DNA from: an uncultured Steroidobacter sp.
GTDB lineage: Bacteria; Pseudomonadota; Gammaproteobacteria; Steroidobacterales; Steroidobacteraceae
NCBI GenBank assembly: GCA_937864115.1
Contig: CALMII010000029.1
Coordinates: forward strand, 1-64,000
Direction: 5' to 3'
DNA: 64,000 nucleotides
Shown here: piece after piece, positions 16,121 through 23,987 of the stretch
Layout of the letters: every line of letters begins with the position of its first letter
How positions within the stretch are numbered: position 1 is the first letter of the stretch
Program-made: the position numbers and the translations under genes
Notes under the pieces: model-generated
The model's database searches: none
Told to the model about the DNA's origin: nothing
The model's input: the letters and a program-made list of their open reading frames with translations, nothing else

Positions 16121-17811
16121 AGGTCACCGTGAGCGCAGCGATGGCGCATGGCGGCGTTGCGCCTGAGGCGTACTCGCCCGCCTTCGATCGTGGCATGAAT
16201 ACGCGATTCGCTGCCACGCGGTGCACCGATACCGCGTACGCCATCGAGTACGCCCAACTGCCCTTCCCTGACGAGGTAGGCAATGTAGTTTTTCAGCTCC
16301 TTGCGACGCTGATCGGTCGCTGGCACAGCCACTTCATGAAGGAAGTTGCCGTTGGTATCGAACACCAGCGTGCCACCGCAGTACAGCGGCATGCTCGACC
16401 CACTCAACCCACGAAAGCGCTTGCCCTCCAGCAACACATCCTCCTCCCACAGGAACTCGATGATGTGTTCGCGTGGCGGCCGGTAGCCGTCCTTCGAGAC
16501 CTTGTTGGTACGATACACATTGATCACCTGGAAATTGGCATCGTAAGGAATGCAGAAGAGCGCGCGCCGGGCATCGAGGAATCGATAGGCGTCGGCATGG
16601 GTGGAGGCAATCACCTGCACATCGACGCCGCGTAACTCCAACTGGATCTGGACGCTGCGCTTGGCGTCTTCTTCCGGCACCTTGATCTTGCGGTCCTTGA
16701 AGATCGTCCGCAGCTTGGCGCGGATTCCCATGGCATCGATGGGGTACGCCGTGGCGTCGGCTTTCAATAGGGCGCGAGCGTACTCGTCATAGCGAAGGTC
16801 GGCCGGCGGACAGTAGTCGAGGGCCCGGAACATCACCGCTGCCGTCATCGAGGCTGCCCGATATAACGCGCGCACGGAGTAGTAGCGGCTTTGCCCGGCG
16901 CTCATGGCCCCGACATGCGCCTTCTCCAGATCCCGGCGTATCTTGGGATGCAGGTATTCGAGCAGGTCGTAGTAGATGCCGGTCAGCACCTCCGACCAGT
17001 CATGCTCTTCATATGTCCCTGCCAGATCGCTCATGGTGCGGTTGTTCCAGGCGCCGCGCAGATAGTCCTCCTCCTCCATCCCGCGGATAGCCGCTCCAAA
17101 TTCACTGGCGATGGCCGATACGATGTTCTTCGGGGCCAGTTTGCTCTTGCTGTTCCTGAGCGCCTGCAGCGCAACCTCCCGCGTGTTGAGGCTCGCCATC
17201 ATCGCCAGCGCATCGCCGAAGTATTCGTGGAAGCCCGCGGTTTGCGCCGAACAGACTTCGTTGTAGTACGGCTTCAGTCCGTCGAGCACGGCATGTCCAA
17301 GTTCGTGCGCAACGATGTCGTGGTGCAGGCAGGTGTAGACGGGGCGACCGTCGTGTCCTTCGAAGTAGAAAAAGTGCAATGCGCCTGTGTCACGGCTGTA
17401 GAACGCATTGTCCATGTAACCCGCATGCGGGATCAGGATCAGCCGCCCGAGCTGCGACGCCCAAGGAATGGTGCGCGCGAGCACACTTTCGTCTTCGATC
17501 ATGGCCAACGTGCGCTCGACAATGGTCCACACGTTGACCTGGTGGAAGCGAACATCGTTCAGAAGCTTCTCGCCGGAAAGTCTGGCGAGTCCCTCAAACT
17601 CCAGATTCTTCTGCAGGCGTACTGGCGCAAAGCGCACATCGAGATCCGCGTTGTAGTCGACGACGACGGCACGCGGGCCGGTCGGCCCGCTATCGACGCC
17701 GCCGGCTTTCAACTTGCAGTCAACAGCCCACAAGCCATCGCGACGCGCAACCAGCGGATCCTTCGGCAGGAACCTGCCACGCACTTTCACATCCTTGAGT
17801 TGCTTCGCCAT
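16117..17811 (-). CDS. Cytoplasmic gluzincin-type metallopeptidase (HELGH)
   Basis: A 564-residue protein with a zincin active site HELGH (residues 169-173) and a downstream E-x3-D (FHEYFGD, Glu196), the thermolysin-like gluzincin arrangement in which two His and the Glu bind zinc. The flanking sequence (DIVAHELGHAVLDGLKPYY) resembles M4/M36-like peptidases, but there is no signal peptide or propeptide of a secreted protease, so it is probably an intracellular effector or processing enzyme. The last 170 residues (DANFQVINVYRTNKV..., LVFDTNGNFLHEVAVP) form a separate beta-rich region. I start at the ATG at 17811, preceded by GGGGA; the longer frame starts with TTG. It follows the PIN-like gene after 137 bp. 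Confidence 0.82.
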   Translation of the reverse strand: MAKQLKDVKVRGRFLPKDPLVARRDGLWAVDCKLKAGGVDSGPTGPRAVVVDYNADLDVRFAPVRLQKNLEFEGLARLSGEKLLNDVRFHQVNVWTIVERTLAMIEDESVLARTIPWASQLGRLILIPHAGYMDNAFYSRDTGALHFFYFEGHDGRPVYTCLHHDIVAHELGHAVLDGLKPYYNEVCSAQTAGFHEYFGDALAMMASLNTREVALQALRNSKSKLAPKNIVSAIASEFGAAIRGMEEEDYLRGAWNNRTMSDLAGTYEEHDWSEVLTGIYYDLLEYLHPKIRRDLEKAHVGAMSAGQSRYYSVRALYRAASMTAAVMFRALDYCPPADLRYDEYARALLKADATAYPIDAMGIRAKLRTIFKDRKIKVPEEDAKRSVQIQLELRGVDVQVIASTHADAYRFLDARRALFCIPYDANFQVINVYRTNKVSKDGYRPPREHIIEFLWEEDVLLEGKRFRGLSGSSMPLYCGGTLVFDTNGNFLHEVAVPATDQRRKELKNYIAYLVREGQLGVLDGVRGIGAPRGSESRIHATIEGGRVRLRRNAAMRHRCAHGDL

Positions 17812-17913
17812 CGTGTTCCCCGTCACATGTCCCAACTCGCCAGGTCGCGGGTCAGACGCCGTGATTCAGCGATTCGTTGTCTGCCTCTGTCGCAAGGCAT
17901 CGATCCATCGCAG

Positions 17914-17928
17914 GCGTGCTTTGCACGC
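17914..17928. other. Small perfect hairpin in the cassette
   Basis: GCGTGC-TTT-GCACGC, a six-base-pair stem with a three-base loop, lies in the only sizeable gap (137 bp) between the PIN-like and metallopeptidase genes. It has no U-tract for intrinsic termination on the coding strand, so attenuation or mRNA processing are only possibilities. GCAGGCGTGCT is repeated about 30 bp away. Confidence 0.3.
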
Positions 17929-17948
17929 TTACGACAGTTGCAGGCGTG

Positions 17949-19016
17949 CTATTCGTATCGGGTAACGCGGATGCCGTACATGCGACTGCCATCCGCAGCC
18001 GGATCCTCGATGCGCGCTATCCGACCAATGCACCAGCGTCCGTCATGGTGCACTGCCACAGGTGCATTCTTGCGACCCAGAGGCTGAGTCGTGCGAACAC
18101 CAAGATCGCGCGGCGATGCGTTCTCGATCATGCCCTCTACGATCATGGGTGACGACTCTTTGCCGATACGCACCTGACAGTGCTGTTGTACGCGCGTCCG
18201 GGGCAACCGTACTTTCAACACTTCGACGGGGCGGTCCAGTTCCTTGTGCAACCGAAAGAACGAGTAGTCCTTGGTCAGAAGCGACCAACGCTCCGGCACT
18301 TCCGAGAAGATCAGCACATCGCCAAAGGCATTCGGATGGTGCGTAATGATCTTGAGAAATTCGAAAGGATCGGTCGCGGACATGAGCTGCGGCAGGCGCT
18401 TGCTCAGGATTTCCTTCTCCTCCACCGGCGCTTGCGCCAGGCACTGCACCGCCGCTTCGCAGGCACTTCGCTCGCGCCAGCAATTGCCGTGCAGCCGGCA
18501 TTCGCCTTCCACATCCTCGCGCTCGCACCGCGAGCTCGTGGACGACTGCCATAGACAACAGGACGTGCGGTCGAAGACGGTGCCCAGTGATCGCATGTTG
18601 CGCCGCCCGATAACACCGAAGCGTCCCTTCAGCAGCCGCATTTGCGCTTGCAACGTGTTCTCGATGTAACGCGGTGACACTGGTGTCTCGCGAAATCTGT
18701 CCGCGAGGGCATGCGAGAATCGTTGCGTCAGAGACTTTCCCGGGTAGTAGGCGGGCAGCAGGTCCAGGACTTCATTCCAGATCTCGCTGAACGCCTGCTC
18801 GCGGTCGCGATTCGGCAGTCGTGCCAAGGCCGTGACCACGGCCTTCATGAAGCCGAAAATCAGCGCATTGAACTCCGCCTCGACAAAGGCGGAAGTGCCC
18901 ACCTGGTTGAATCGCTCGCACAGACTCGCCACGCCTTCGCGACTGCTCTTACCCTCCAGCAGACGCGCGATCTGCGCGCTCGTTTCCAGAAATAGTCCGT
19001 CTCCCGCACACCGCAT
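17949..19016 (-). CDS. PIN-like domain protein with a Cys-rich insert
   Basis: A 355-residue protein. The start at 19016 has GGGGAG ahead of it and lies 4 bp after the response-regulator stop. Fold recognition by eye suggests a PIN (RNase) core: LFLETSAQIARLL (acidic Glu11), TSAFVEAEFNALI (Glu46/Glu48), GDVLIFSEVPERWSLLTKDYSFF (Asp233, Asp250), the order of acidic residues in PIN nucleases. Between the halves is a long insert with seven Cys (153, 154, 164, 173, 179, 186, 192) that could bind zinc or an iron-sulfur cluster. The C-terminal 95 residues look like a small beta-barrel (RVQQHCQVRIG...VEGMIENASP..LGV), faintly PilZ-like. The nuclease call is inference; the first acidic residue being Glu rather than Asp is unusual. 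Confidence 0.5.
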   Translation of the reverse strand: MRCAGDGLFLETSAQIARLLEGKSSREGVASLCERFNQVGTSAFVEAEFNALIFGFMKAVVTALARLPNRDREQAFSEIWNEVLDLLPAYYPGKSLTQRFSHALADRFRETPVSPRYIENTLQAQMRLLKGRFGVIGRRNMRSLGTVFDRTSCCLWQSSTSSRCEREDVEGECRLHGNCWRERSACEAAVQCLAQAPVEEKEILSKRLPQLMSATDPFEFLKIITHHPNAFGDVLIFSEVPERWSLLTKDYSFFRLHKELDRPVEVLKVRLPRTRVQQHCQVRIGKESSPMIVEGMIENASPRDLGVRTTQPLGRKNAPVAVHHDGRWCIGRIARIEDPAADGSRMYGIRVTRYE

Positions 19017-19020
19017 CGGT

Positions 19021-19857
19021 CTATCTCCCCGTCTGCTCCCTGGAATCGTCGTCTGTGGTGCCCTCATCCTCGATCGGCCACGATTCCTCCTCCTCGGGTA
19101 CATCACCCTCCGCAAGCCACGGCAGGATCACGTCAGTGCTGCGCTTGTGCGCATCGCCAATCCACCGGGTGAGACCGTCCGCATCGTCCTTCTTCAACAA
19201 TCGCAGGCCACGCACGAAGAAGCTGTAGTCGTTCTTGGACAACTGTGCGGGCGGGCACTCGATCAGCCACTGATCCAAGGCCGACAACACATCGAGCGCG
19301 CCGTTCTCCAGATGTCGAAAGGCGAGCAACTTGCGCAGCCGGTCGCGCACGGCGCCCGAACTGATGCGTTGCTCCCGAGCTAGCTTCATCAGATCCTCAA
19401 CCTCCTGGTACTGCTGCTGCGCGAGACCCTGTTCGATGACCCTTGCTTCCGTAGCGCGTGCATCCATGCCGAAGTGGAGTTCCTTCAGGCGCACTTCCCG
19501 CGCATCGCTCTGCGGCTTGGTCTTGGCAATGAAGGAATTGGCGCCGGCCTTGATGGCTTTGTCCCGCAGGTCGATGTGCGAACTCAGCGCAGAAATCAGG
19601 ATTGTCTGCCCGCTCAGTTCCGCGGCCCGCAGTTCCTTGACGAGTTTGATCCCATCAACTTCCAGGCCCTTCCCCAGGTCCAGATCCACGACGTAGTGGA
19701 GTTCGCTGCCATCCTGCTGGGCTTGATGGAACTGCAGGCAATCCTGTCGCGTCGTAAAGGCGAGCGCATCGTTGTCGCCCAGCTTGCCCAGCTCGCGCAT
19801 CATGGCCTGGTTGGCGGCCACCTGGTCATCGACCAATATTGTTTGCATCCCCTGCAT
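19021..19857 (-). CDS. Response regulator with receiver domain and unknown output domain
   Basis: The 278-residue product starts with a CheY-like receiver domain: acidic pair DD (residues 10-11), phospho-acceptor Asp58 in YVVDLDLG, Ser89 in ILISAL, Lys112 in FIAKTKP. The output half has no helix-turn-helix that I recognise; it is helical (EARVIEQGLAQQQYQEVEDLMKLAREQRISSGAVRDRLRKLLAF) and contains KNDYSFFVRGLRLL, whose NDYSFF recalls KDYSFF in the following PIN-like protein. Output is therefore probably protein interaction rather than DNA binding. GGAGG lies just ahead of the ATG and overlaps the kinase stop. A nine-base repeat (GCAGGGGAT twice) creates two in-frame ATGs at 19857 and 19848. 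Confidence 0.85.
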   Translation of the reverse strand: MQGMQTILVDDQVAANQAMMRELGKLGDNDALAFTTRQDCLQFHQAQQDGSELHYVVDLDLGKGLEVDGIKLVKELRAAELSGQTILISALSSHIDLRDKAIKAGANSFIAKTKPQSDAREVRLKELHFGMDARATEARVIEQGLAQQQYQEVEDLMKLAREQRISSGAVRDRLRKLLAFRHLENGALDVLSALDQWLIECPPAQLSKNDYSFFVRGLRLLKKDDADGLTRWIGDAHKRSTDVILPWLAEGDVPEEEESWPIEDEGTTDDDSREQTGR

Positions 19858-19868
19858 CCCCTGCCTCC

Positions 19869-21461
19869 CTAGACATCTGCCGGCAAATCAATCGTGATCC
19901 GCGTGCCCTTACCAAAATTTGAGTCGACCGCGATAAACCCACCCGTCTTCAGGACGGTTTCCTTGATCGACACCAGCCCTACACCCGATCCGCCGCGGAA
20001 CTTCGACACGCCCTGATCGGCACGGATCAGTTCCAGAAAGCGTCGATCCATCCCGATGCCCGTATCCTCGACGACGAGTCGGCAATACGTGGCACGCTCC
20101 GGCGACGGTCCGATCTCGATGTCGATCCTGCCCTTCTTGGCTGAGGCAACTACCGCCGCAATGGCATTCTGAATCAGGTTGAAGACCATGAACGTGGTCT
20201 CGCGCGCACTGGCGATCACGATCCCGGCGCCGGGCTGCGAGGCCACATTGATCTCGACCTTGTCCTCCGGCACTGCCACGATATTCAGCACACGGCGCAC
20301 GACTTTGTTCAGGTCAGCCAGCTCCGTCTCCGCGCCGTCATCAGATGGACTCCGCAGCGACTGCAGCAGGTCGGTCAAGATCAGACCCATCTCCTGAAGC
20401 TTTTCCATCGCCTGACGCAAGGGGGTTCGCCGGCGGCGGCTGGCGTGGGCTGCAACTTCCTGTTCGATCTGCTCAAGCTCGTACAGTGCCTGGCGGATCA
20501 CGTTCTTGCCTTCGTGCAATATCTTCGAACCGCCGAGGCTGTCCTGCAGCGTACGCAACTGGGTCACGATGGCGGCGGAATCCTCGCGCATCTGCCGCAG
20601 CAGCCGCGCGTGCGCGATCGCGAGCGTCGCGTACCGGGCGAAGGTGTCGAGGATGATCTCCGTGTCACTACCGAACTGATCGCAGGAATTGCCATCGACC
20701 ATGAGCACACCGAGGAAGCGCTCCGAATCGGGCTGGCTTTTCTCCTCAGTGAAGAACAGCGGAACCGCCACCTTGGAAACCGTATTCGCAAACAGCGGCG
20801 AGAACTTGACCCGGCCATCGGTCCGAATATCGCCCGAACGGTAGGTGGTGTGGGAATTCATGACAAACGCCGTAAGGCCGCCGACCGGACTTGCCTCCAC
20901 ATGTGGCAAGACGTCACTACTGCTACGGGCCGAGATCGCACGAAACTTGCTGCTGTTGCGCGCTTCATCGTGAATCTCGAAGTAGACGCGGTCGGCACGG
21001 CACAGCCGGCAGGCATGAGCACCGATCTGCTTGAGCGTGGCATCCAGTTCCCGTCCGCTGGTCAGCGTGAGCGCGACTTCGGCTATCGCATGATGCAACT
21101 CATACGCGCCGGGGATCAGAACACATTGGATCAGTTCTTGCTGCAGGTCTCGCGCGAGCGATGCCACGCAGTCGCGCTTCGCTCCATCGGCGAAGTGAAA
21201 GCGCACCGTTACGCCGCTCAAATGCCCACCGGGCGCGAGCAGCAAGCGGTGCCACAGCGCCTGATCATCGATCGTATCGGGTTGAATGCCGAGGAAGGTG
21301 ACGATGGCACTACCGGGGCGCAGTCCTTCGCCCAGCAGCTCAACCGCGGCGCGATTGACAGCACGTACCTTGCCATGGGACCCCGCGAGAATCGCGGGAA
21401 TACCCAATTGCCCGATTAGTGCTTCTTCGCCTGCATCTGCAGACCCTACCGACTGATCCAT
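19869..21461 (-). CDS. Cytosolic sensor histidine kinase with PAS-like and GAF domains
   Basis: A 530-residue soluble kinase without membrane segments. The N-terminal 120 residues look PAS-like (IPAILAGSHGKVRAVNRAAVELLG), then a GAF domain (about 125-300: VALTLTSGRELDATLKQIGAHACRLCRADRVYFEIHDEAR to LDTFARYATLAIAHARLLRQM), a coiled linker with the probable phospho-His in ILHEGKNVIRQAL (about 335), and a HATPase domain with N box NLIQNAIAAV, G1 DTGIGM, G2 GSGVGL and a closing GTRITIDLPADV. The GAF domain suggests sensing of a small molecule or redox state inside the cell. First gene of the cassette; its promoter should lie in 21462-21712. The response regulator follows after 11 bp. Confidence 0.88.
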   Translation of the reverse strand: MDQSVGSADAGEEALIGQLGIPAILAGSHGKVRAVNRAAVELLGEGLRPGSAIVTFLGIQPDTIDDQALWHRLLLAPGGHLSGVTVRFHFADGAKRDCVASLARDLQQELIQCVLIPGAYELHHAIAEVALTLTSGRELDATLKQIGAHACRLCRADRVYFEIHDEARNSSKFRAISARSSSDVLPHVEASPVGGLTAFVMNSHTTYRSGDIRTDGRVKFSPLFANTVSKVAVPLFFTEEKSQPDSERFLGVLMVDGNSCDQFGSDTEIILDTFARYATLAIAHARLLRQMREDSAAIVTQLRTLQDSLGGSKILHEGKNVIRQALYELEQIEQEVAAHASRRRRTPLRQAMEKLQEMGLILTDLLQSLRSPSDDGAETELADLNKVVRRVLNIVAVPEDKVEINVASQPGAGIVIASARETTFMVFNLIQNAIAAVVASAKKGRIDIEIGPSPERATYCRLVVEDTGIGMDRRFLELIRADQGVSKFRGGSGVGLVSIKETVLKTGGFIAVDSNFGKGTRITIDLPADV

Positions 21462-21712
21462 GGCACTACGCTGTTCTCAGGTACGGAGCCGAGTCGATGC
21501 AGCCCGAGTATAGCCAAGGGATCGAACCGAGATAGCCCGGATCACGTGACTGTAAAGATCTGCGACGGCTTCAAGCTCTCACAAGGCTCCCCTTCGGACA
21601 CCTTCAAGTGGGTGCTTCCGCCCTGCTCCATGGTCGCATCAACGTGAAATTTCCACAGGGAGGGGACATAGAGGCGACACGCGCCCGATCGTCTTTGTAA
21701 GTACTTGTATCA

Positions 21713-21829
21713 TCACGCCTGATCGACTGCGTCGGTCCAGTCCATCATTGGGGCTACCGAGATGCGCCGATCCAGCGAAACTGCCTGTTCCTCGCTGAAA
21801 ACGTCTGTTTTTCCCGTGTTTTCCATCAT
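21713..21829 (-). pseudogene. dusA: 5' fragment of dusA (tRNA-dihydrouridine synthase A), truncated at an insertion site
   Basis: From the start region at 21829/21826 the frame reads through SLDRRISVAPMMDWTD, the conserved N-terminus of DusA (family form RRFSVAPMMDWTDRHCRYF), then abruptly becomes AVDQA and stops at 21713. DusA reduces uridine in tRNA D-loops using FMN; this piece has only about 33 authentic residues and cannot function. The 5' part of dusA is a published integration hotspot for prophages and conjugative elements, which leave such a fragment at one end and a reconstituted gene at the other. No intact dusA is in view; it should lie to the left of the window on the minus strand. 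Identity loss coincides with the edge of the T4SS-bearing region. Confidence 0.78.
21731..21754. other. Likely attachment site (dusA core) at the element/chromosome border
   Basis: This interval encodes APMMDWTD of dusA, the last part that still matches the gene; homology is lost immediately to its left. Integrases of dusA-targeting elements recombine within this conserved segment, so the interval should correspond to the att core. The matching copy should be beyond the left edge of the window. Everything to the left would then be element DNA and everything to the right host chromosome. Confidence 0.6.
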
Positions 21830-21929
21830 CGGCGTTCGTGTGACATTTCCGCGAATCTGGCGTGATTCCCGGATTGTGGAGGTGCCATAGCGGCGACGAG
21901 AATAGCTTGTCGCCTCCGCGAACGCAGCC

Positions 21930-23228
21930 TCACCGACGCTGCGCAACGTCCATGATCATCCGCGCGGCCAGGTAGAGTCGCCGCGGTATGGCATCGACGA
22001 GCACGTACTCGTCGTCGTTGGTGTGATAGCCGTATCCCGGCAGGCCCAGCGCTTCGATCACCGGCTTTCCGGAACGCGCGGCGAAGGCTGCATCCGTTCC
22101 GCCGCCGATGATGGGAGCGACCGGCAGTTCGTGGCCGAGACTGTTGTAGATGCCGATCGCCCCGGCGATGAGTACCTGACTCGCCTCATCAGCCGCGAAT
22201 GCAGGCCGACCCGGATCGGTCACCACGTCGATCTTCGTTCCTTCGACGGCCGGTTGCGATGCCGCACGCGCGATCTCGGCCACCAGTGCATTGAACGACT
22301 CGTTCGTCGGATAGCGCACGTCCGCTTCCAGCGTGGCGCTGTCCGGCACGATGTTGCGGACGGCGCCCGCACGCGCGATGGTCCAGTTGAAGCGCAGCTT
22401 GCCCGGACCCTGATCGAGATCCACCGTACGACGCACGAAATCCGCCGCGGCAACGAGCGCATTCGCGCCGAGTTCCGGCGCAACGCCAGCATGCGCCGAT
22501 CTTCCCGTGACGGTGGCTATCACCGAACCGATGCCGGAAGTGCCGTAGGTCAGACCCTCCGGACTCGTGCCCGTGGGCTCGAAGGAGAAGATGGCATCGC
22601 TCTCGCCGGCCAGGCGCTCGATCAACGCGCTGGAACCCGACGAACCCTGTTCTTCATCTGTGTTGAACAGCACGGTGAGCGTGCCGAAGTCAGTGAAGTT
22701 GCGCTGCCGGAGCAGCGTGATGGAATGCAGGATCACCGCGATTCCGGACTTAGCATCGGCGATGCCCGGTCCGTAGGCGCGATTGCCATCGACACGAAAC
22801 GGAGCACTGGCGAGACTGCCCCTCGCATATACGGTGTCCATGTGGGCCATCAGCAGCAGATGCCTGCCGCCCCTGCCCTGCAGGCGACCCACGATGTTCT
22901 CGCCCACACTGGCTCGTCCCGCCCGCGCACCCGTCGTCGGATAGCGGATGACGGAGAATCCGCGCAACTGCAGTTCCTGTTCCAGCAAGCTGCTCATTGC
23001 GGCCATGCCGGTCTCATCCTCGGTGCCGGTCTCGATGTTGACGAGACGCTCGAGAGTGGCGAGCGTGGCGGGTGCTTCCGCCGCCGCCGCGGCCAGCAAG
23101 GCGTCATCGCGTTCCGACGCGATCACCGCAGGTGGCGGCGCTGCGGCCGTCACTGCAGACGTTCCTGCGTTGTCGCCTGAGCAGGCGGTGATCAGCACCA
23201 TCCCCAGAACGCTGAAGGTGATTCGCAT
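21930..23228 (-). CDS. M20-family metallopeptidase lipoprotein (carboxypeptidase G2-like)
   Basis: A 432-residue zinc exopeptidase. Metal-ligand and catalytic motifs are present: MAHMDTVYA (His and catalytic Asp), GPGIADAKSG (bridging Asp), FNTDEEQGSSG (catalytic Glu and ligand Glu), FSFEPTG, and GYGYHTNDDEYV (final His). The dimerisation domain lies in the middle (GRSAHAGVAPELGANAL). The best relatives by pattern are glutamate carboxypeptidases of the CPG2 type, which remove C-terminal Glu from peptides or folates. The start at 23228 gives a lipoprotein signal (MRITFSVLGMVLITAC, lipobox ITAC), so it is probably lipid-anchored in the periplasm. First unequivocally chromosomal gene to the right of the dusA fragment. 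Confidence 0.9.
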   Translation of the reverse strand: MRITFSVLGMVLITACSGDNAGTSAVTAAAPPPAVIASERDDALLAAAAAEAPATLATLERLVNIETGTEDETGMAAMSSLLEQELQLRGFSVIRYPTTGARAGRASVGENIVGRLQGRGGRHLLLMAHMDTVYARGSLASAPFRVDGNRAYGPGIADAKSGIAVILHSITLLRQRNFTDFGTLTVLFNTDEEQGSSGSSALIERLAGESDAIFSFEPTGTSPEGLTYGTSGIGSVIATVTGRSAHAGVAPELGANALVAAADFVRRTVDLDQGPGKLRFNWTIARAGAVRNIVPDSATLEADVRYPTNESFNALVAEIARAASQPAVEGTKIDVVTDPGRPAFAADEASQVLIAGAIGIYNSLGHELPVAPIIGGGTDAAFAARSGKPVIEALGLPGYGYHTNDDEYVLVDAIPRRLYLAARMIMDVAQRR

Positions 23229-23277
23229 GGACTGAAGATACGTTCCTTGCCGCAGCACAGCGCCTGGACGTCAGCGC

Positions 23278-23916
23278 TCAGACCGCGTCCGGCTGGACCT
23301 CGGGACGCGCGGCGGCGAACGCGGGCAGGGATTCGAGATGCCTGCTGATCGCGACGAGCGTCGGGAACGCGCTGAGATCGGTATCGAAGCGGCGCGCATT
23401 GAACACCTGCGGCACGAGGCAGATGTCGGCGATCGAGACCGCGTCGCCGAAACAGAAGCGCTGCGACGCCGAATGCGCGCGTGCCTGCTGTTCCAGACCT
23501 TTGAAGCCTTCCGTGATCCAGTGGCGATACCAGGCATTGACGCCATCGTCGTTCTGACCGAGCTGCTTGCGCAGGTAGTTCAGGATGCGCAGGTTGTTGA
23601 TGGGGTGGATGTCGCAGGCGATCGCCTGGGCCATGGAGCGCACCTGGGCGCGGGCGACCGCAGCAGTCGGCAGGAATGCGGGCGATGGATACTTCTCTTC
23701 CAGGTATTCGATGATCGCCAGCGACTGCGACAGCACCACGCCGTCGTCCTCCAGCGCCGGGATCAGGCCCTGCGGATTCAGCGACAGATAGTCCGGCGCG
23801 CGATGCTCGTTCTTCGCGAACGCCTTCGGGATGGATTCGTAGGTCAGGCCCTTCAGGTTGAGCGCGATGCGGACGCGAAAGGCGGCGGAGCTGCGAAAGA
23901 ACGTGTAGAGCTTCAT
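23278..23916 (-). CDS. nagL: Zeta-class GST: maleylpyruvate/maleylacetoacetate isomerase
   Basis: A 212-residue zeta-class glutathione transferase that uses glutathione to isomerise maleylpyruvate (gentisate route) or maleylacetoacetate (homogentisate route) to the fumaryl compound. The signature RSSAAFRVRIALNLKGL lies at residues 7-23, with NPQGLIPALEDDG and SQSLAIIEYLEEKYP completing the glutathione site; HPINNLRILNYLR fits the C-terminal domain. Start chosen at MKLYTFF (23916). The nearby fumarylpyruvate-hydrolase-like gene and a probable gentisate-dioxygenase remnant favour the gentisate assignment, so nagL is preferred over maiA. Confidence 0.82.
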   Translation of the reverse strand: MKLYTFFRSSAAFRVRIALNLKGLTYESIPKAFAKNEHRAPDYLSLNPQGLIPALEDDGVVLSQSLAIIEYLEEKYPSPAFLPTAAVARAQVRSMAQAIACDIHPINNLRILNYLRKQLGQNDDGVNAWYRHWITEGFKGLEQQARAHSASQRFCFGDAVSIADICLVPQVFNARRFDTDLSAFPTLVAISRHLESLPAFAAARPEVQPDAV

Positions 23917-23987
23917 GGCTGCGTCCATAGTAAGCAGACCTTACCGTATGTGGGTCGGCCGGCACAGATCCGTCGCGCCCAGACACG

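Noticed and set aside
21462..21712. tRNA gene as the element's attachment site
   Set aside because: No cloverleaf or T-arm consensus (GGTTCGAATCC) near the border; the dusA fragment explains the junction better.
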